DNA of 48,990 nucleotides from Bordetella parapertussis (GTDB taxonomy: Bacteria; Pseudomonadota; Gammaproteobacteria; Burkholderiales; SG8-41): positions 1-48,990 of the forward strand of contig CAMBCF010000025.1 of assembly GCA_945864585.1 (NCBI GenBank). Direction: 5' to 3'. A program made the position numbers and the translations under genes. Below, piece after piece: positions 1 to 8,699 of the stretch. The number at the start of each line of letters is the position of its first letter. Positions within the stretch are counted from its first letter, which is position 1. Below the pieces are notes generated by a model that was not told the DNA's origin, ran no database searches, and worked only from the letters and a program-made list of their open reading frames with translations.

Positions 1-175
1 GCGCGTGTACGACATTGACATTGAGCGGTGCGTGTGTGGCGGCAAATTGAAGATCAGCGCGGTGATTGAAGAACAGGCGGTGATCGAGAAGATACTGACG
101 CACTTGGGGTTGGCAGCGCAGCCGCCGCCTATCGCACCGGCAAGGCGGCGGGCGGAATTATTTGAGTGGGCTTAA
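1..175 (+). pseudogene. IS91-type transposase, C-terminal fragment (cut by window edge)
   Basis: Reading from base 2, the frame gives the zinc-finger-like tail of an IS91-family (Y2) transposase: a VYDIDIERC segment, a CxCGGKLKI motif, then ILTHLGLAAQPPP and a stop at 173-175. The same tail recurs at 3880-4066, so two copies lie about 3.9 kb apart in the same orientation. The N-terminal part with the catalytic tyrosines lies outside the window, so it is unknown whether this copy was intact. The tail keeps its frame here, unlike in the second copy. Confidence 0.75.
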
Positions 176-464
176 GGAATCGGACGGTTTTTACCGAGGC
201 CGAGAGGGTGGTTCGGGCTGCGTTGGCGGAGCGGCAGAAAGATCAAGTAAATCAGATATTTAGTGAGGCTTGGTGATGAGGGTTTTTACGCGAATTTGCA
301 GGCTGCGCGGTGCGCTCTGCGAATCTGCGCTCTGCGAATCAGGCTCAATTGACCGGCGGGTGGGGCCGGGATACATTGGGGTTTATGCAAAAAGATGGTT
401 TGAATTTCCTATACCCTCCGTGCCTGGACCTTGGATTCAAATCCTCGTCTAGGCGGTATCGAAA
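176..464. other. Intergenic stretch without a credible gene
   Basis: No credible coding region is seen between the transposase tail and the dioxygenase stop. The stretch holds a perfect 2 x 15 bp tandem repeat (311-325 and 326-340, unit TGCGCTCTGCGAATC) and copy A of the dispersed promoter/leader repeat (346-416). Short frames here have no recognisable products. Confidence 0.6.
346..416 (+). repeat. Dispersed promoter/leader repeat, copy A
   Basis: This 71-bp segment aligns without gaps to 4219-4288 (copy B) and 37465-37534 (copy C), and partly to 30299-30364 (copy D). It holds a sigma70-like pair, TTGACC at 349-354 and TACATT at 372-377, spaced 17 bp, followed by a conserved A/T-rich leader ending in CTATACCC. 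Copy A points at the 3' end of a convergent gene, so it looks orphaned by rearrangement. It lies just downstream of an IS91 transposase tail, as copy B does. Confidence 0.55.
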
Positions 465-1316
465 TCAGGCGGGTGCTGTGCCGCGCACGCAGGTCCGCTG
501 CAGCATTCGCGGAAAGCGCGCCGCGTCGAAATTGGTGTTGGCACAGTGCAGAAGGCAGCGGTTATCCCACATCAGCACTTCGCCCGCCGTCCATTTGTGG
601 CGGTAAACGAAACGTTCCTCCACCGCGTACGCGCTCAGTTTTTCCAGGCGGGCGAGGCCCACTTCCTTCGGCTGGCCTTCGAAGTAAGCGGCGTGCTCGC
701 CCATGAACAGCGCCTTCCTGCCTGTTTCCGGGATCGTGCGTACCAGTGGATGCGACATGGGCGGGGCGTCGGCGATTTCTTCCGGCGTGGCGTTGCTTCC
801 CATGCGTTTCCGGGAAATCTCCCAGCTATGCACGACGCGGGCGCTTTCGAGTTCCGCCTTTTCGTCCTGCGGCAGCGCCTCGTAAGCGGCGATCATGTTG
901 GCGAAACACGTTTCTCCCCCATCTGGTGGCATCACCAGCGCGTGCAATATGGTCGCGAGCGAGGGCTGGGGACGGAAGGATTTGTCGGAATGCCAGCGCG
1001 TGGATGAGACCTTGCCGCTCGGTTTTCCGTCAGCGCCGAGATTGCTGACGATCTGCACCAGCGGGTTCACCTTGCCGCGGTTGCTGGCCATGTGGCGTTC
1101 CAGCGTGCCGAATTGTTCCGTGAAAGCGATCTGCTGATCCTGATCCAGCTGCTGATCGCGGAAACACAGCACATGATATTGGACGAAGGCGTCGTAAACC
1201 GCGCGTTTCGTGGACTCCGCCAGCGGCTGGCGCAGATCCAGTCCCATGACCGCAGCACCGAGTACTGGGGACAGAGGTTCGGTGGTGAAAGTCTGACGTT
1301 CGAGTGTGAGGTCCAT
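465..1316 (-). CDS. TauD/TfdA-family Fe(II)/2-oxoglutarate-dependent dioxygenase
   Basis: A 283-residue cytoplasmic dioxygenase of the taurine/2,4-D dioxygenase family, which couples 2-oxoglutarate decarboxylation to hydroxylation of a small acid. The iron triad is visible: H109 and D111 in RWHSDKSF, and H257 in DNRCLLHCAN. An arginine near 270-274 would bind the 2-oxoglutarate carboxylate. The open frame extends upstream to 1589, but the ATG at 1316 is chosen because an AGGGAG ribosome site precedes it and the protein then starts like its relatives. It diverges from a Bug-family receptor gene at 1499, a pairing that suggests turnover of an imported organic acid. The substrate cannot be told from sequence. 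Confidence 0.85.
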   Translation of the reverse strand: MDLTLERQTFTTEPLSPVLGAAVMGLDLRQPLAESTKRAVYDAFVQYHVLCFRDQQLDQDQQIAFTEQFGTLERHMASNRGKVNPLVQIVSNLGADGKPSGKVSSTRWHSDKSFRPQPSLATILHALVMPPDGGETCFANMIAAYEALPQDEKAELESARVVHSWEISRKRMGSNATPEEIADAPPMSHPLVRTIPETGRKALFMGEHAAYFEGQPKEVGLARLEKLSAYAVEERFVYRHKWTAGEVLMWDNRCLLHCANTNFDAARFPRMLQRTCVRGTAPA

Positions 1317-1498
1317 GGCAGGTGCTCCCTGACTTTGTGTTGCAAAAGTTATACCCCCATCCACTGAAAGCGTCAAACTTGTGAATGCTGTTCGCTCGCG
1401 AATCTCAGCGCGTGTGGCGATCAGGGTATGATTTCGTGGAATGCGTTTATATTTGGGCGCATCGCAGACAAAAACATCGCGGCGGAGAAACCCTGACC

Positions 1499-2488
1499 AT
1501 GACTTCATGTTCCAGTACAACGGCGCGCGTTTTGTGCGTGGGAATTTCACTGTGTCCGGCATGGGGATGGGCACAGGCTGCCGACACACTAGACTATCCC
1601 AGCCGCCCGTTGCGTTTTGTGGTGCCGTTTCCGCCCAGCGGCTCCAACGACATCATTGCACGCGCCCTGGTGGGCAGGCTGTCAGAGGAATTGCGTCAAT
1701 CCGTGGTTGTCGATAACCGCGGCGGCGCCAATGGAATCATAGGCACGGAACTCACTGCGAAATCGCCGCCGGATGGCCATACCTTTTTGATCATCGGCGA
1801 CGGCTTCACCATCAATCCCAACCTCTATCGCAAACTGCCGTATAACCCCATACGTGATTTCACGCCGGTGTCGCTGGTCGGCTATGGCAATTTTGTGCTT
1901 GTCGTGCATCCCTCGCTGGCTGCGCGTACTGTGAATGAACTGATTGCGCTGGCCAAGGCGTCTCCCGGAAAACTGACCATGGCGTCGGCAGGCGTAGGCA
2001 ATATGGCACATTTGACCGGTGAGTTGTTCATGTCGATGACCGGCACGCGTTTCGTGCATGTGCCGTATAAGGGCGGCGGCCCGGCCATCACCGAATTGCT
2101 GGGCGGTCACGTATCGCTGTACTTCAGCACCGTCACGGTGGCGCTGCCTCATATCAAAGCCGGCAAGCTGCGTGCGCTGGGGGTGACCGGTGGGAAACGC
2201 TCATCCGTGGCGCCGGAGGTGCCGACCATTGCTCAAGCAGGCGTCGCCGGCTATGCGGTCGATGGCTGGTATGCGATGGTGATGCCCGGGCAAACGCCGC
2301 CGACTATCATCACACGCTTCGCTACCAGCCTGCATCGAGTGCTGCAGGCGAGCGACGTAAAGCAACGGCTGGCATCCCAGGGTATCGAAGCTGCGATGAG
2401 CGCGCCGGAAGAATTGCGCAAAATCATTACGGCGGATCTCGCTAAGTGGGCGAAAGTGGTACGCGATGCAGGCATCCAGCCCGAATGA
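1499..2488 (+). CDS. Bug-family tripartite tricarboxylate transporter (TTT) solute-binding protein
   Basis: A 329-residue periplasmic receptor of the Bug/TctC type. It has a signal peptide ending near WAQA, then the family marks in order: YPSRPLRFVVPFPPSG, DNRGGANGIIG, PDGHT, and YKGGGPAI with a following LLGGH. Such proteins bind carboxylates or other small acids for a TctA/TctB permease. No permease subunit is near, which is common for this family in Burkholderiales. The start at ATG 1499 is preferred over upstream codons because it gives a proper signal peptide and has a GGCGGAG-like site before it. The next gene begins 58 bp after the stop. Confidence 0.9.
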   Translation: MTSCSSTTARVLCVGISLCPAWGWAQAADTLDYPSRPLRFVVPFPPSGSNDIIARALVGRLSEELRQSVVVDNRGGANGIIGTELTAKSPPDGHTFLIIGDGFTINPNLYRKLPYNPIRDFTPVSLVGYGNFVLVVHPSLAARTVNELIALAKASPGKLTMASAGVGNMAHLTGELFMSMTGTRFVHVPYKGGGPAITELLGGHVSLYFSTVTVALPHIKAGKLRALGVTGGKRSSVAPEVPTIAQAGVAGYAVDGWYAMVMPGQTPPTIITRFATSLHRVLQASDVKQRLASQGIEAAMSAPEELRKIITADLAKWAKVVRDAGIQPE

Positions 2489-2546
2489 TTTGCAAGGCGC
2501 AGCTGACCGAGAAAAGTCGTCTACTGTAACCGTACACAAGGCGAAA

Positions 2547-3245
2547 ATGACGAACACCACGACCATCCGTTTGCTGAGCGCGGGCTCCATCGAACCCGGA
2601 CTCGTCACGGCGGTCGGCGCCTATAACGCACGCGGCGCTGCGCAGGCCAGCATCACCTGGGCGACCGCGCCGGCCATACGCAAGCGCATCGCGAGCGGCG
2701 AGGTTTTCGACATCGTGATTGCGCCCGACCCTGCGGTGGATGAATTCTCGCAGCAGCAGAAGGTAGCCGGGGACAAGCGCGTGCCGGTCGGCCGCGTGGG
2801 CGTGGGTGTGGTCGCGCGGAACGATGTCGACGTCAGCGACATTTCGAGTGTGGGCGCGCTGAAGCAGGCCGTACTGAATTCCGAATCGGTAGTTTTCAAC
2901 CACGCGTCCAGCGGTCTTTACGTCGAAAGCCTGATGAAGCAGTTGGGGTTGGTTGACCGCATTCAGGAAAAAACCAAACGCTTCGATGACGGCCCCGCGA
3001 TGATGGCGTACCTGATCAACGGCAAGGGACGCGAGATCGCGTTCGGCGCCATCATCGAAATCATGATGTTTCGCGACCAGGGGATCAAGCTTGCCGGCCC
3101 GCTGCCGCCGGACGTGCAGCACTGGACGGCTTACGTCGCGGCACCGATGGTTGCGGCGCCAAATGCGGCGGGCGCGCAGTCCTTTCTGCACTATCTGGCA
3201 ACAGCGCCGGCGAAAGCCCTGTTCGCCGCACATGGCATCGAGTAA
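2547..3245 (+). CDS. ModA-like (SBP_bac_11) substrate-binding protein lacking a signal peptide
   Basis: A 232-residue protein of the bacterial extracellular solute-binding family 11, which includes molybdate-binding ModA. Features include an early LLSAGSIEP segment, IASGEVFDIVIAP, VGVGVVARND and a C-terminal domain rich in short hydrophobic runs. ModA proteins are secreted, but no signal peptide is seen from the ATG at 2547 (preceded by AAGGCG) or from the alternative start at 2466, which would overlap the upstream gene. It may act as a cytoplasmic small-molecule-binding homologue, which occurs in this family. It follows the Bug gene on the same strand and may share its transcript. The IS91 remnant abuts its stop codon. 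Confidence 0.72.
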   Translation: MTNTTTIRLLSAGSIEPGLVTAVGAYNARGAAQASITWATAPAIRKRIASGEVFDIVIAPDPAVDEFSQQQKVAGDKRVPVGRVGVGVVARNDVDVSDISSVGALKQAVLNSESVVFNHASSGLYVESLMKQLGLVDRIQEKTKRFDDGPAMMAYLINGKGREIAFGAIIEIMMFRDQGIKLAGPLPPDVQHWTAYVAAPMVAAPNAAGAQSFLHYLATAPAKALFAAHGIE

Positions 3246-4066
3246 CGCCGGACTGACCCGCCTCGGCCATCTGATCGAGGAGGCGGGCATCACCTACATG
3301 GCGCGCACTGAGAGCATTGACCCGGACAACGTGCTCACACCGCTGCAAGCAGCCTCCAGCACCTACCGCATCGCGCGCGGCCCGCGCGCAGGGCGCAAAG
3401 TGCTGAGCCTGCAACACGCGCCCCGCCGCGTGGCGCCGGTCACACAACAACTGTGCGCCAACGCCCACGGTTTCAGCCTGCATGCGGCGGTGCGCTGTGA
3501 TGCCGATCAACGCAGTGAGCTTGAACAACTGTGCCGCTACGTCACGCGCCCGGCGATTGTTAACGACGGGCCAACGAACGGTTGAGTGTGAACCGCGCGG
3601 GGCAGGTCGTTATCAAACTCAAAACACCCTATCGCAACGGCACCACCCACATCGTGATATCGCCGATGGAGTTCATGCAGCGGCTCGCCGCACTGGTGCC
3701 AAGGCCGCGCTTACATTTGATACAGTTTCACGGCGTGCTTGCGCCGAATGCAAAGTTACGATCCAAGGTGGTGGCGGCGCCAGAGCAAGCAACAACGGCA
3801 GGTGCAGGTGATTGCAAGCACGTTCACGCGCACAGCGCGCCGGTGCGCATGAGTTGGGCGCGGTTGTTGAAGCACGTGTACGACATTGACATCGAGCGCT
3901 GCGTGTGTGGCGGCAAATTGAAGATCATCGCAGTCCCTTCGACAGGCTCAGGACAGGGATCGAAGAGCCTGCGGTGATCGAGCGCATCCTCACGCATCTG
4001 GGGTTGGCAGCGCAGCCGCCGCCACGCGCAGCGGCGCGGCGGGTTGATCTTTTTCAGGCGGCTTGA
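3232..4066 (+). pseudogene. IS91-family transposase remnant, 5'-truncated with two frameshifts
   Basis: Homology to IS91-type transposases starts right at the previous stop codon and runs through IEEAGITYMA, LCANAHGFSLHAAVRC, RYVTRPAI, then in a second frame NRAGQVVIKLKTPYR, MEFMQRLAALVPRPRLHL, FHGVLAPNAKLRS and the VYDIDIERCVCGGKLKI tail. The first frame break, near 3560-3575, fits an 11-nt insertion or duplication (AACGA is repeated there). The second is a 23-nt insertion at about 3935-3957 (see repeat). With the insertion removed, the tail reads ILTHLGLAAQPPP to a stop at 4064-4066, as in the copy at 1-175. The N-terminal catalytic region is absent, so the element cannot encode an active transposase. 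Confidence 0.85.
3935..3957. repeat. Short dispersed repeat inserted in the transposase remnant
   Basis: Compared with the transposase tail at 1-175, this copy has 23 extra bases beginning CCCTTCGACAGG. They sit between codons that otherwise match (IAV before, IEEPAVIE after). Because 23 is not a multiple of three, the insertion shifts the frame. Motifs of this CCTTCGACAGGCTCAGG type are widespread small repeats in proteobacterial genomes. Here the paired copy shows the insertion boundaries. Confidence 0.6.
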
Positions 4067-4401
4067 TGCTCAAGCCGAGACCAGTTCCATCAGTGAGCTG
4101 ACGGCGCTGCTTGTCCTGCGCTCGTGTAAAGGCGTCGATGGGTCGCAAATTTGCCGATGCGGAACGTTTCGCGCGGCAAGATTTTCAGGAAAACATCGGG
4201 GCTTGGCGAAAATTTACGCAATTGACTGTTAGCCCGTTGCGGGATAGATTGCTGACTGGCAAAAAAGGTGTTTAAAAGTTTTATACCCCCTATTTGCAAT
4301 CGATACCGAAGGCGGCGGATTACAAGAGTATTCCGCTCTTGAACCAGCCGTGAGCACAGGAAGTCCTCTCCCTCGTTGCGGGAGGGCGGTGATGTGCCGC
4401 G
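4067..4401. other. Intergenic stretch with promoter/leader repeat copy B
   Basis: No gene is supported between the transposase remnant and the dioxygenase stop. The stretch holds repeat copy B (4219-4288) and a CCTCTCCC...GGGAGGGCG palindrome-like piece near 4362-4390, similar to the REP-like sequence at 41430-41520. Short frames here lack family features. Confidence 0.55.
4219..4288 (+). repeat. Dispersed promoter/leader repeat, copy B
   Basis: This copy has TTGACT at 4222-4227 and TAGATT at 4245-4250, 17 bp apart, followed by the shared leader ending in TATACCCC. It resembles copy C at 37465 most closely, and similarity extends upstream through a GAAAATTTACGC stretch (from about 4205). It points at the 3' end of a convergent gene and so drives no visible gene. 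Confidence 0.55.
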
Positions 4402-5274
4402 TTACGCCGTCTTCACCTGCTGTTTCTGCCAGCCGAATTCCATGATCGTCGAACGCCAGTTGGTGCGACGCTCGTTCGCCGGATAGTCGCCGGTGGCGCA
4501 GTGGATCGAGCAGCGGTTGTCCCACAGCACCACGTCGCCGCGCTGCCATTGGTGGCGATAATCGCCGTCGGGGATGGTGGTGCGCTTGGCGAGATCGGCG
4601 ATGATGGCGTCACTCTCGGCTTGATCGAGACCAAGGATGCCGGTGATCTGCCCGTCGTTGAAATACAGCGACTTGCGGCCCGTTTCAGGGTGCGTGGGAA
4701 TCATCGGGTGGTTCGCGGGCGCGCGGCCGCGCTCGGAATCTTCCATGCGCTCTTGTTGCCGCTTAAGCCTACCGCCGTAGATGTGGCTGGCGGAACGGCC
4801 TTCGAGTTTTTGTTTTAAATTTTCCGGCAGCGCATCGTACGCCGCATACGAGTTCGAGAACAACGTATCGCCGCCGATGCTCGGCACATTCACCGCATAC
4901 ATGCCGGTGGCCTTGGCGGTGATGTAATCGTAGCTGGTGTCGGTGTGCCACACGTTGCCGATGCGTATCAGTAGCGGTGATGCGGTTTTGCTTTCCTCGC
5001 CGGTCTTGGTGTTGAGGATGCGGTTGTCCATCAGCATCAGATTTGGGTAGCGCGGGTGATGCGCTTTCTTGGTCATGTGCGGCTTCAGTTCACCGAAGCG
5101 CAAACTGAACGCCATGAAGTCTTCTTCGTTCAATTCCTGACCGCGTATCACGATAACGATGTGATCGAGAAACGCCTGATACACCGTGCGAAACGTTTCC
5201 TCGTCCATGGTCTTGACGTTGACGCCCTGGATTTCAGCGCCGATTTTGGGCGAGGCCGGGATAATTTTTAGCAT
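4402..5274 (-). CDS. TauD/TfdA-family Fe(II)/2-oxoglutarate-dependent dioxygenase
   Basis: A 290-residue enzyme of the taurine dioxygenase family, distinct from the one at 465-1316. Iron ligands are H110 and D112 in VWHTDTSYDY, and H258 in DNRCSIHCATGDYP. The arginines at 269-270 are placed to bind 2-oxoglutarate. The start at 5274 has a good AAGGAA site 8 bp upstream. It lies 42 bp downstream of a Bug-family receptor on the same strand and is probably co-transcribed with upstream genes. Expected reactions are hydroxylation of sulfonates, phenoxy acids or related carboxylates; the exact substrate is not visible. Confidence 0.88.
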   Translation of the reverse strand: MLKIIPASPKIGAEIQGVNVKTMDEETFRTVYQAFLDHIVIVIRGQELNEEDFMAFSLRFGELKPHMTKKAHHPRYPNLMLMDNRILNTKTGEESKTASPLLIRIGNVWHTDTSYDYITAKATGMYAVNVPSIGGDTLFSNSYAAYDALPENLKQKLEGRSASHIYGGRLKRQQERMEDSERGRAPANHPMIPTHPETGRKSLYFNDGQITGILGLDQAESDAIIADLAKRTTIPDGDYRHQWQRGDVVLWDNRCSIHCATGDYPANERRTNWRSTIMEFGWQKQQVKTA

Positions 5275-5316
5275 GAGTATTCCTTAAAAATATCAATAAA
5301 AACAGATACTTATATT

Positions 5317-6348
5317 CTAGGTATCAAAGCGTAATCCTGCCGCCTTGATGATCTTGCGAAACTTCTCGATCTCGTTGCGCGTGTAGTCGTGCATTGCCTC
5401 CGGCGTGCTGGGCGCGGGCGTGTTGCCGCCGGCCTGAAAGCGCGCAACGACATCGGGGCTGGCGAGGACGCGATGCAACTCACTGTTCAAGCGCATCACT
5501 AGCGCGCGCGGTGTTTTAGCCGGCGCGGCGATGCTGTACCAGGTAACGACTTCATAGCCGGGCCAGGTTTCCGCAAGTGTGGGCATATCCGGCGTGAGCG
5601 GCGAGCGCGCCGCGCCACAGGTGGCGAGCATGGTTAGGCGGCCCGACTTCGCGTGCGGCAGCGCCGAGGCCATGCTGTTAAATAGAATGTGTATCTGCCC
5701 ACCCAGTAAATCGGCAATCGCGGGTACCGCACCTTTGTACGCCACGTGCCGTATGTCGATGCCCGTGAGCATCTTTAGTTGTTCGGCGCCCAGGTGCGAG
5801 GTGCTGCCCATGCCGGTTGAACCGAAATTGAACTGACCCGGTTTGGCCTTGGCCGCCGCCACCAGATCAGGCGCGGTCTTTACGCCGAGTGATGGTTGCA
5901 CGATCAAGGCAAACGGACTGATCACCACCATGCTCACCGGGGCAAAATCGCGCAATGAATCGTAAGGCACGCTTTTTTGCACCAACTGTGCCGTTACCAT
6001 GGTCGAGGCCGATCCCAGCAGCAGCGTGTAGCCATCCGGCGCCGCGCGTGCCACGATCTCCGCGCCGATAGTACCCGCTGCGCCCGCGCGCGTATCGACG
6101 ACCACCTGCTGCCCCCACGATTCGGTCAACTTCTGCGCGAGAATGCGCGCGATCACATCCGCCGGCCCGCCGGCGGAGACGGTGTTGATGACACGGATGG
6201 GTTTGTTGGGGTAGTTCGCGGCAGGTTGTGCTTGAGCACCGAATCCCGACACGAGTAACGCAATGGCAACTGTGGGACAACGTAACAACCACCCCTTTTG
6301 TGTTGAGCGTAGCGTAGTGAAGTCGAAACACATGTATCGTAGTGCCAT
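5317..6348 (-). CDS. Bug-family TTT solute-binding protein
   Basis: A periplasmic receptor with a hydrophobic signal segment ending near GAQAQ, followed by YPNKPIRVINTVSAGGPADVIAR, DTRAGAAGTIGAEI, APDGYTLLLG and YKGAVPAIADLLGGQ. The start is uncertain. ATG 6348 gives a long N-terminus before the signal peptide, and part of that region (about 6298-6332) looks like an inserted dispersed repeat, so the native start may have been displaced. A TTG at 6288 lies just after AAGGGG, but the spacing is short. It shares strand and close spacing with the dioxygenase downstream. Its ligand is unknown. Confidence 0.82.
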   Translation of the reverse strand: MALRYMCFDFTTLRSTQKGWLLRCPTVAIALLVSGFGAQAQPAANYPNKPIRVINTVSAGGPADVIARILAQKLTESWGQQVVVDTRAGAAGTIGAEIVARAAPDGYTLLLGSASTMVTAQLVQKSVPYDSLRDFAPVSMVVISPFALIVQPSLGVKTAPDLVAAAKAKPGQFNFGSTGMGSTSHLGAEQLKMLTGIDIRHVAYKGAVPAIADLLGGQIHILFNSMASALPHAKSGRLTMLATCGAARSPLTPDMPTLAETWPGYEVVTWYSIAAPAKTPRALVMRLNSELHRVLASPDVVARFQAGGNTPAPSTPEAMHDYTRNEIEKFRKIIKAAGLRFDT

Positions 6349-6420
6349 TAAATTGACTATCCGATTTGCCGAAACACACAAAAGAAACCTTGTCTTTCCC
6401 GCGAAAGCGGGAATGACAGT
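6297..6420. repeat. Two small dispersed repeats in the promoter region of a Bug gene
   Basis: The segment at about 6298-6332 contains GAGCGTAGCGTAGTG followed by AAGTCGAAACA, and 6391-6418 forms a hairpin TGTC-TTTCCCGC-GAAA-GCGGGAAT-GACA with one mismatch. The second is the familiar TTCCCGCGAAAGCGGGAA type of dispersed repeat of proteobacteria. Both lie at or just upstream of the start of the Bug gene at 5317-6348, so they may alter its start or expression. Confidence 0.55.
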
Positions 6421-6498
6421 TGTAGTTTATCGTTCGCGCAAAAGCTTGACGAATCAAAATTGCAAACCACAGATCGCCGCGCTAATTCTCCAATACCG

Positions 6499-7500
6499 CT
6501 ACTCCGCCCGTATATTCGCCTCGCGCGCCACGGTTTTCCATTTATTCATATTCTCCGCCAGCATGGCGCCGAATTGCGCGGGCGTCCATGCGGTTACTTC
6601 CGCGCCTTCGGTGGCGAGTTGCTTTGCCGCATCCGCATCGCGCAATATGGCGTTGATTTCAGTATTAAGGCGCGTGACAATGGCCGCCGGTGTCTGCGCC
6701 GGCGCAACCAGGCCCCACCAAACCGTGAATTCATAACCGCGCGCGCCACCTTCGGAGAGTGTAGGCACGGCAGGCAGCAGCGGCGAGCGCGTGGCGCCGC
6801 CCACGCCCAGCGCCCGCAGTTTTCCGGTGCGCACAAACGGCAGGCCGAGCGGCATGGTCGAAAACATCAATGGCACTTCCCCCGCCAGCACCGCAAATGA
6901 CGAGGCACCGCCGCCCTTGTACGCCACGTGCCCGAGATCGATACCGGCGTGACGCTTGAACAACTCGCCGCCGAAGTGATGCATGCCTGCAATGCCAGTT
7001 GAGGCATAGTTGATCTTGCCGGGGCTTGCCTTCGCCAGTGTAATCAGCTCCGGCAGCGTTTTCGCGGGCAGGCTCGGATTGGCCAACAGCATGTTAGGGC
7101 CGCGCCCGAACATCGCCACGGGCGCGAACGAGCCGAGCGTATCGTAAGGAACCTTGCGGATCACTTCATTCATGGTGTGTGAGGTTGATGCGAACAGCAG
7201 CGTGTAACCATCAGGCGCCGCACGAGCGACAATCTCCGTGCCGATCACGCCCGAAGCGCCGCCACGATAGTCGTAGACGATCTGCTGACCAAATTTGGCG
7301 GTGAGACGCACGCCGATGAAGCGCGCAATGAGATCGTTGCTGCCGCCGGGCGGAAAGGCGATGACCATGCGGATAGGGCGGTTGGGATAGGCACCCGCAT
7401 TTGTTGAGGCTACAGTCTGTGCTCCTACACTTGCTGCAAAAAACACGGTGCAAGCTGCTGCCGCGCGCGCAATCATCCATGCCGTACGTTGTTTGATCAC
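6499..7500 (-). CDS. Bug-family TTT solute-binding protein
   Basis: About 333 residues: signal peptide around MIARAAAACTVFF ending at VGAQ, then YPNRPIRMVIAFPPGGSNDLIAR, YDYRGGASGVIGTEI, APDGYTLLFA and YKGGGASSFAVLAGEV. The GTG at 7500 is taken as the start, 8 bp past the stop of the upstream amidohydrolase; an ATG at 7476 is the alternative. The close spacing suggests translational coupling to the upstream, now frameshifted, gene. It is one of five Bug receptors between 1.5 and 12.1 kb. The ligand is unknown, and no TctA/TctB subunits are present. Confidence 0.85.
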   Translation of the reverse strand: MIKQRTAWMIARAAAACTVFFAASVGAQTVASTNAGAYPNRPIRMVIAFPPGGSNDLIARFIGVRLTAKFGQQIVYDYRGGASGVIGTEIVARAAPDGYTLLFASTSHTMNEVIRKVPYDTLGSFAPVAMFGRGPNMLLANPSLPAKTLPELITLAKASPGKINYASTGIAGMHHFGGELFKRHAGIDLGHVAYKGGGASSFAVLAGEVPLMFSTMPLGLPFVRTGKLRALGVGGATRSPLLPAVPTLSEGGARGYEFTVWWGLVAPAQTPAAIVTRLNTEINAILRDADAAKQLATEGAEVTAWTPAQFGAMLAENMNKWKTVAREANIRAE

Positions 7501-7507
7501 TACACTG

Positions 7508-8390
7508 TCACGCTGATTTTTCAAAACCATACAGCGCCTCGGGATTTTGCACCAGGATGCGATTGAGCACCGCCTGATCCGGCGCCCAATCGGATAGCAG
7601 ATCAAACAGCAGCGAATCATCCGGCTTGCCGTCTGTCGCGCTCGGATGCGGCCAGTCGCTGCCCCACACCAGACGCTCGGGCGCTGCCTTGACGAAAGCC
7701 TGCGCGATTTGCGTGGCATCCGCATAGGTGGGCGGGCCAACCTTCGTGTTGAAATACGCGCCCGCCAGTTTTACCCACGCGCGCCCCTGATCCAGCAGGC
7801 CGCGCACAATGCGATGCGATTCATCGTTGATACCTGCCGGTAAATACGGATGACCCAGATGATCAATCACAATCGGCACCGGCAACCGACGCAGAGGAGC
7901 GGCGAGTTCAACGATTTGATCCGCTTCGATATTGAACTGGATGTGCCAGCCGAACCCGGCCACGCGTTTTGCCAGCGGCTCGATCATCTCCGGCTGCACT
8001 GCGCGCGTTTTCGGGTCGCCAAGGCTGAAGCGGATGCCGCGCACACCGGCATCGTTAAAGCGATTTAACTCGGCATCGCTGATGCTCGGATGCACTACCG
8101 CTACGCCACGCGCGTTTTTGCCGAGTTGTTTGAGAGCGTCGAGCGTCACAGCGTTATCGGTGCCGTAGTGACGCGGTTGCACCGCCACGTTACGCGTAGT
8201 GCCGATGCATTTTTGCAGTAAGCGGTAATCCGCGACCGTGCTGTTGGGCGGCACCGGCCGTGCGGGCTGCGGCAACGCGCGCGGGATCGTAAATGCGGTG
8301 GTGGCTGTCGCAAGCTTTGGCCGGCGCTTTGAGTTTGGGCGGGGCGGTGCCGCTGGTGTTGGGGACTAAGGTGATTTGCTGATCTGCCAT
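7508..8390 (-). pseudogene. Amidohydrolase (2-pyrone-4,6-dicarboxylate hydrolase-like), frameshifted
   Basis: The C-terminal 255 residues (7508-8275) form a TIM-barrel amidohydrolase with VPPNSTVADYR, IVIDHLGHP and a WGSDWPHP metal-binding segment, as in LigI-like lactonases. The N-terminus, with CDSHHRIYDP, lies in another frame at 8190-8390 starting from ATG 8390. Removing one C from the run just after the GAT of YD (near 8285) would restore one frame reading IYDPRALPQPARPVPP. The metal motif normally reads H-x-H, but here the third residue is Arg (HHR), which would also damage catalysis. Two independent defects favour real decay over a sequencing error, though a basecalling slip remains possible. 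Confidence 0.8.
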
Positions 8391-8699
8391 AAATACATAA
8401 ATAAAAACAATAACTTACACTATTTAATGATTCAGGGAAATCACATCTCTGGCTAATGACGATACGCGCTACTTTTTGAGGAGTGCGGGAGCTTGCTGCT
8501 TCGCTGCAAGTGTTCACTAGTCCCGCTCTACGTGGTTTGCTTGATCCTGTCAACTCTTTTAGCCTGTTCCAACGGGGTATGAGTCTGAATGCGGCCGCCG
8601 GTGCGAAGATGCTGGAATTCTGCCGGTTTGAAATTGCTGACAGGTTTTGCAGGATTCGTTATTCGTGAAATCAGTAGGGCGGAGAACTGAGCGGGCGCT
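8391..8699. other. Intergenic stretch, probably IS21-derived at its right end
   Basis: About 310 bp without a supported gene. The left part is A/T-rich (8391-8430) and may hold the promoter of the amidohydrolase relic. The right part runs directly into the IstB remnant and may be the end of the old IS21-type element, but no terminal inverted repeat could be paired. Confidence 0.4.

Noticed and set aside
311-340. Tandem 15-bp repeat considered as the start of a CRISPR or larger satellite
   Set aside because: Only two units with no spacer.
1335-1360. AAAAGTTATACCCCC stretch considered as a fifth copy of the promoter/leader repeat
   Set aside because: Only about 15 bp resemble copy B, and no -35/-10 pair aligns.
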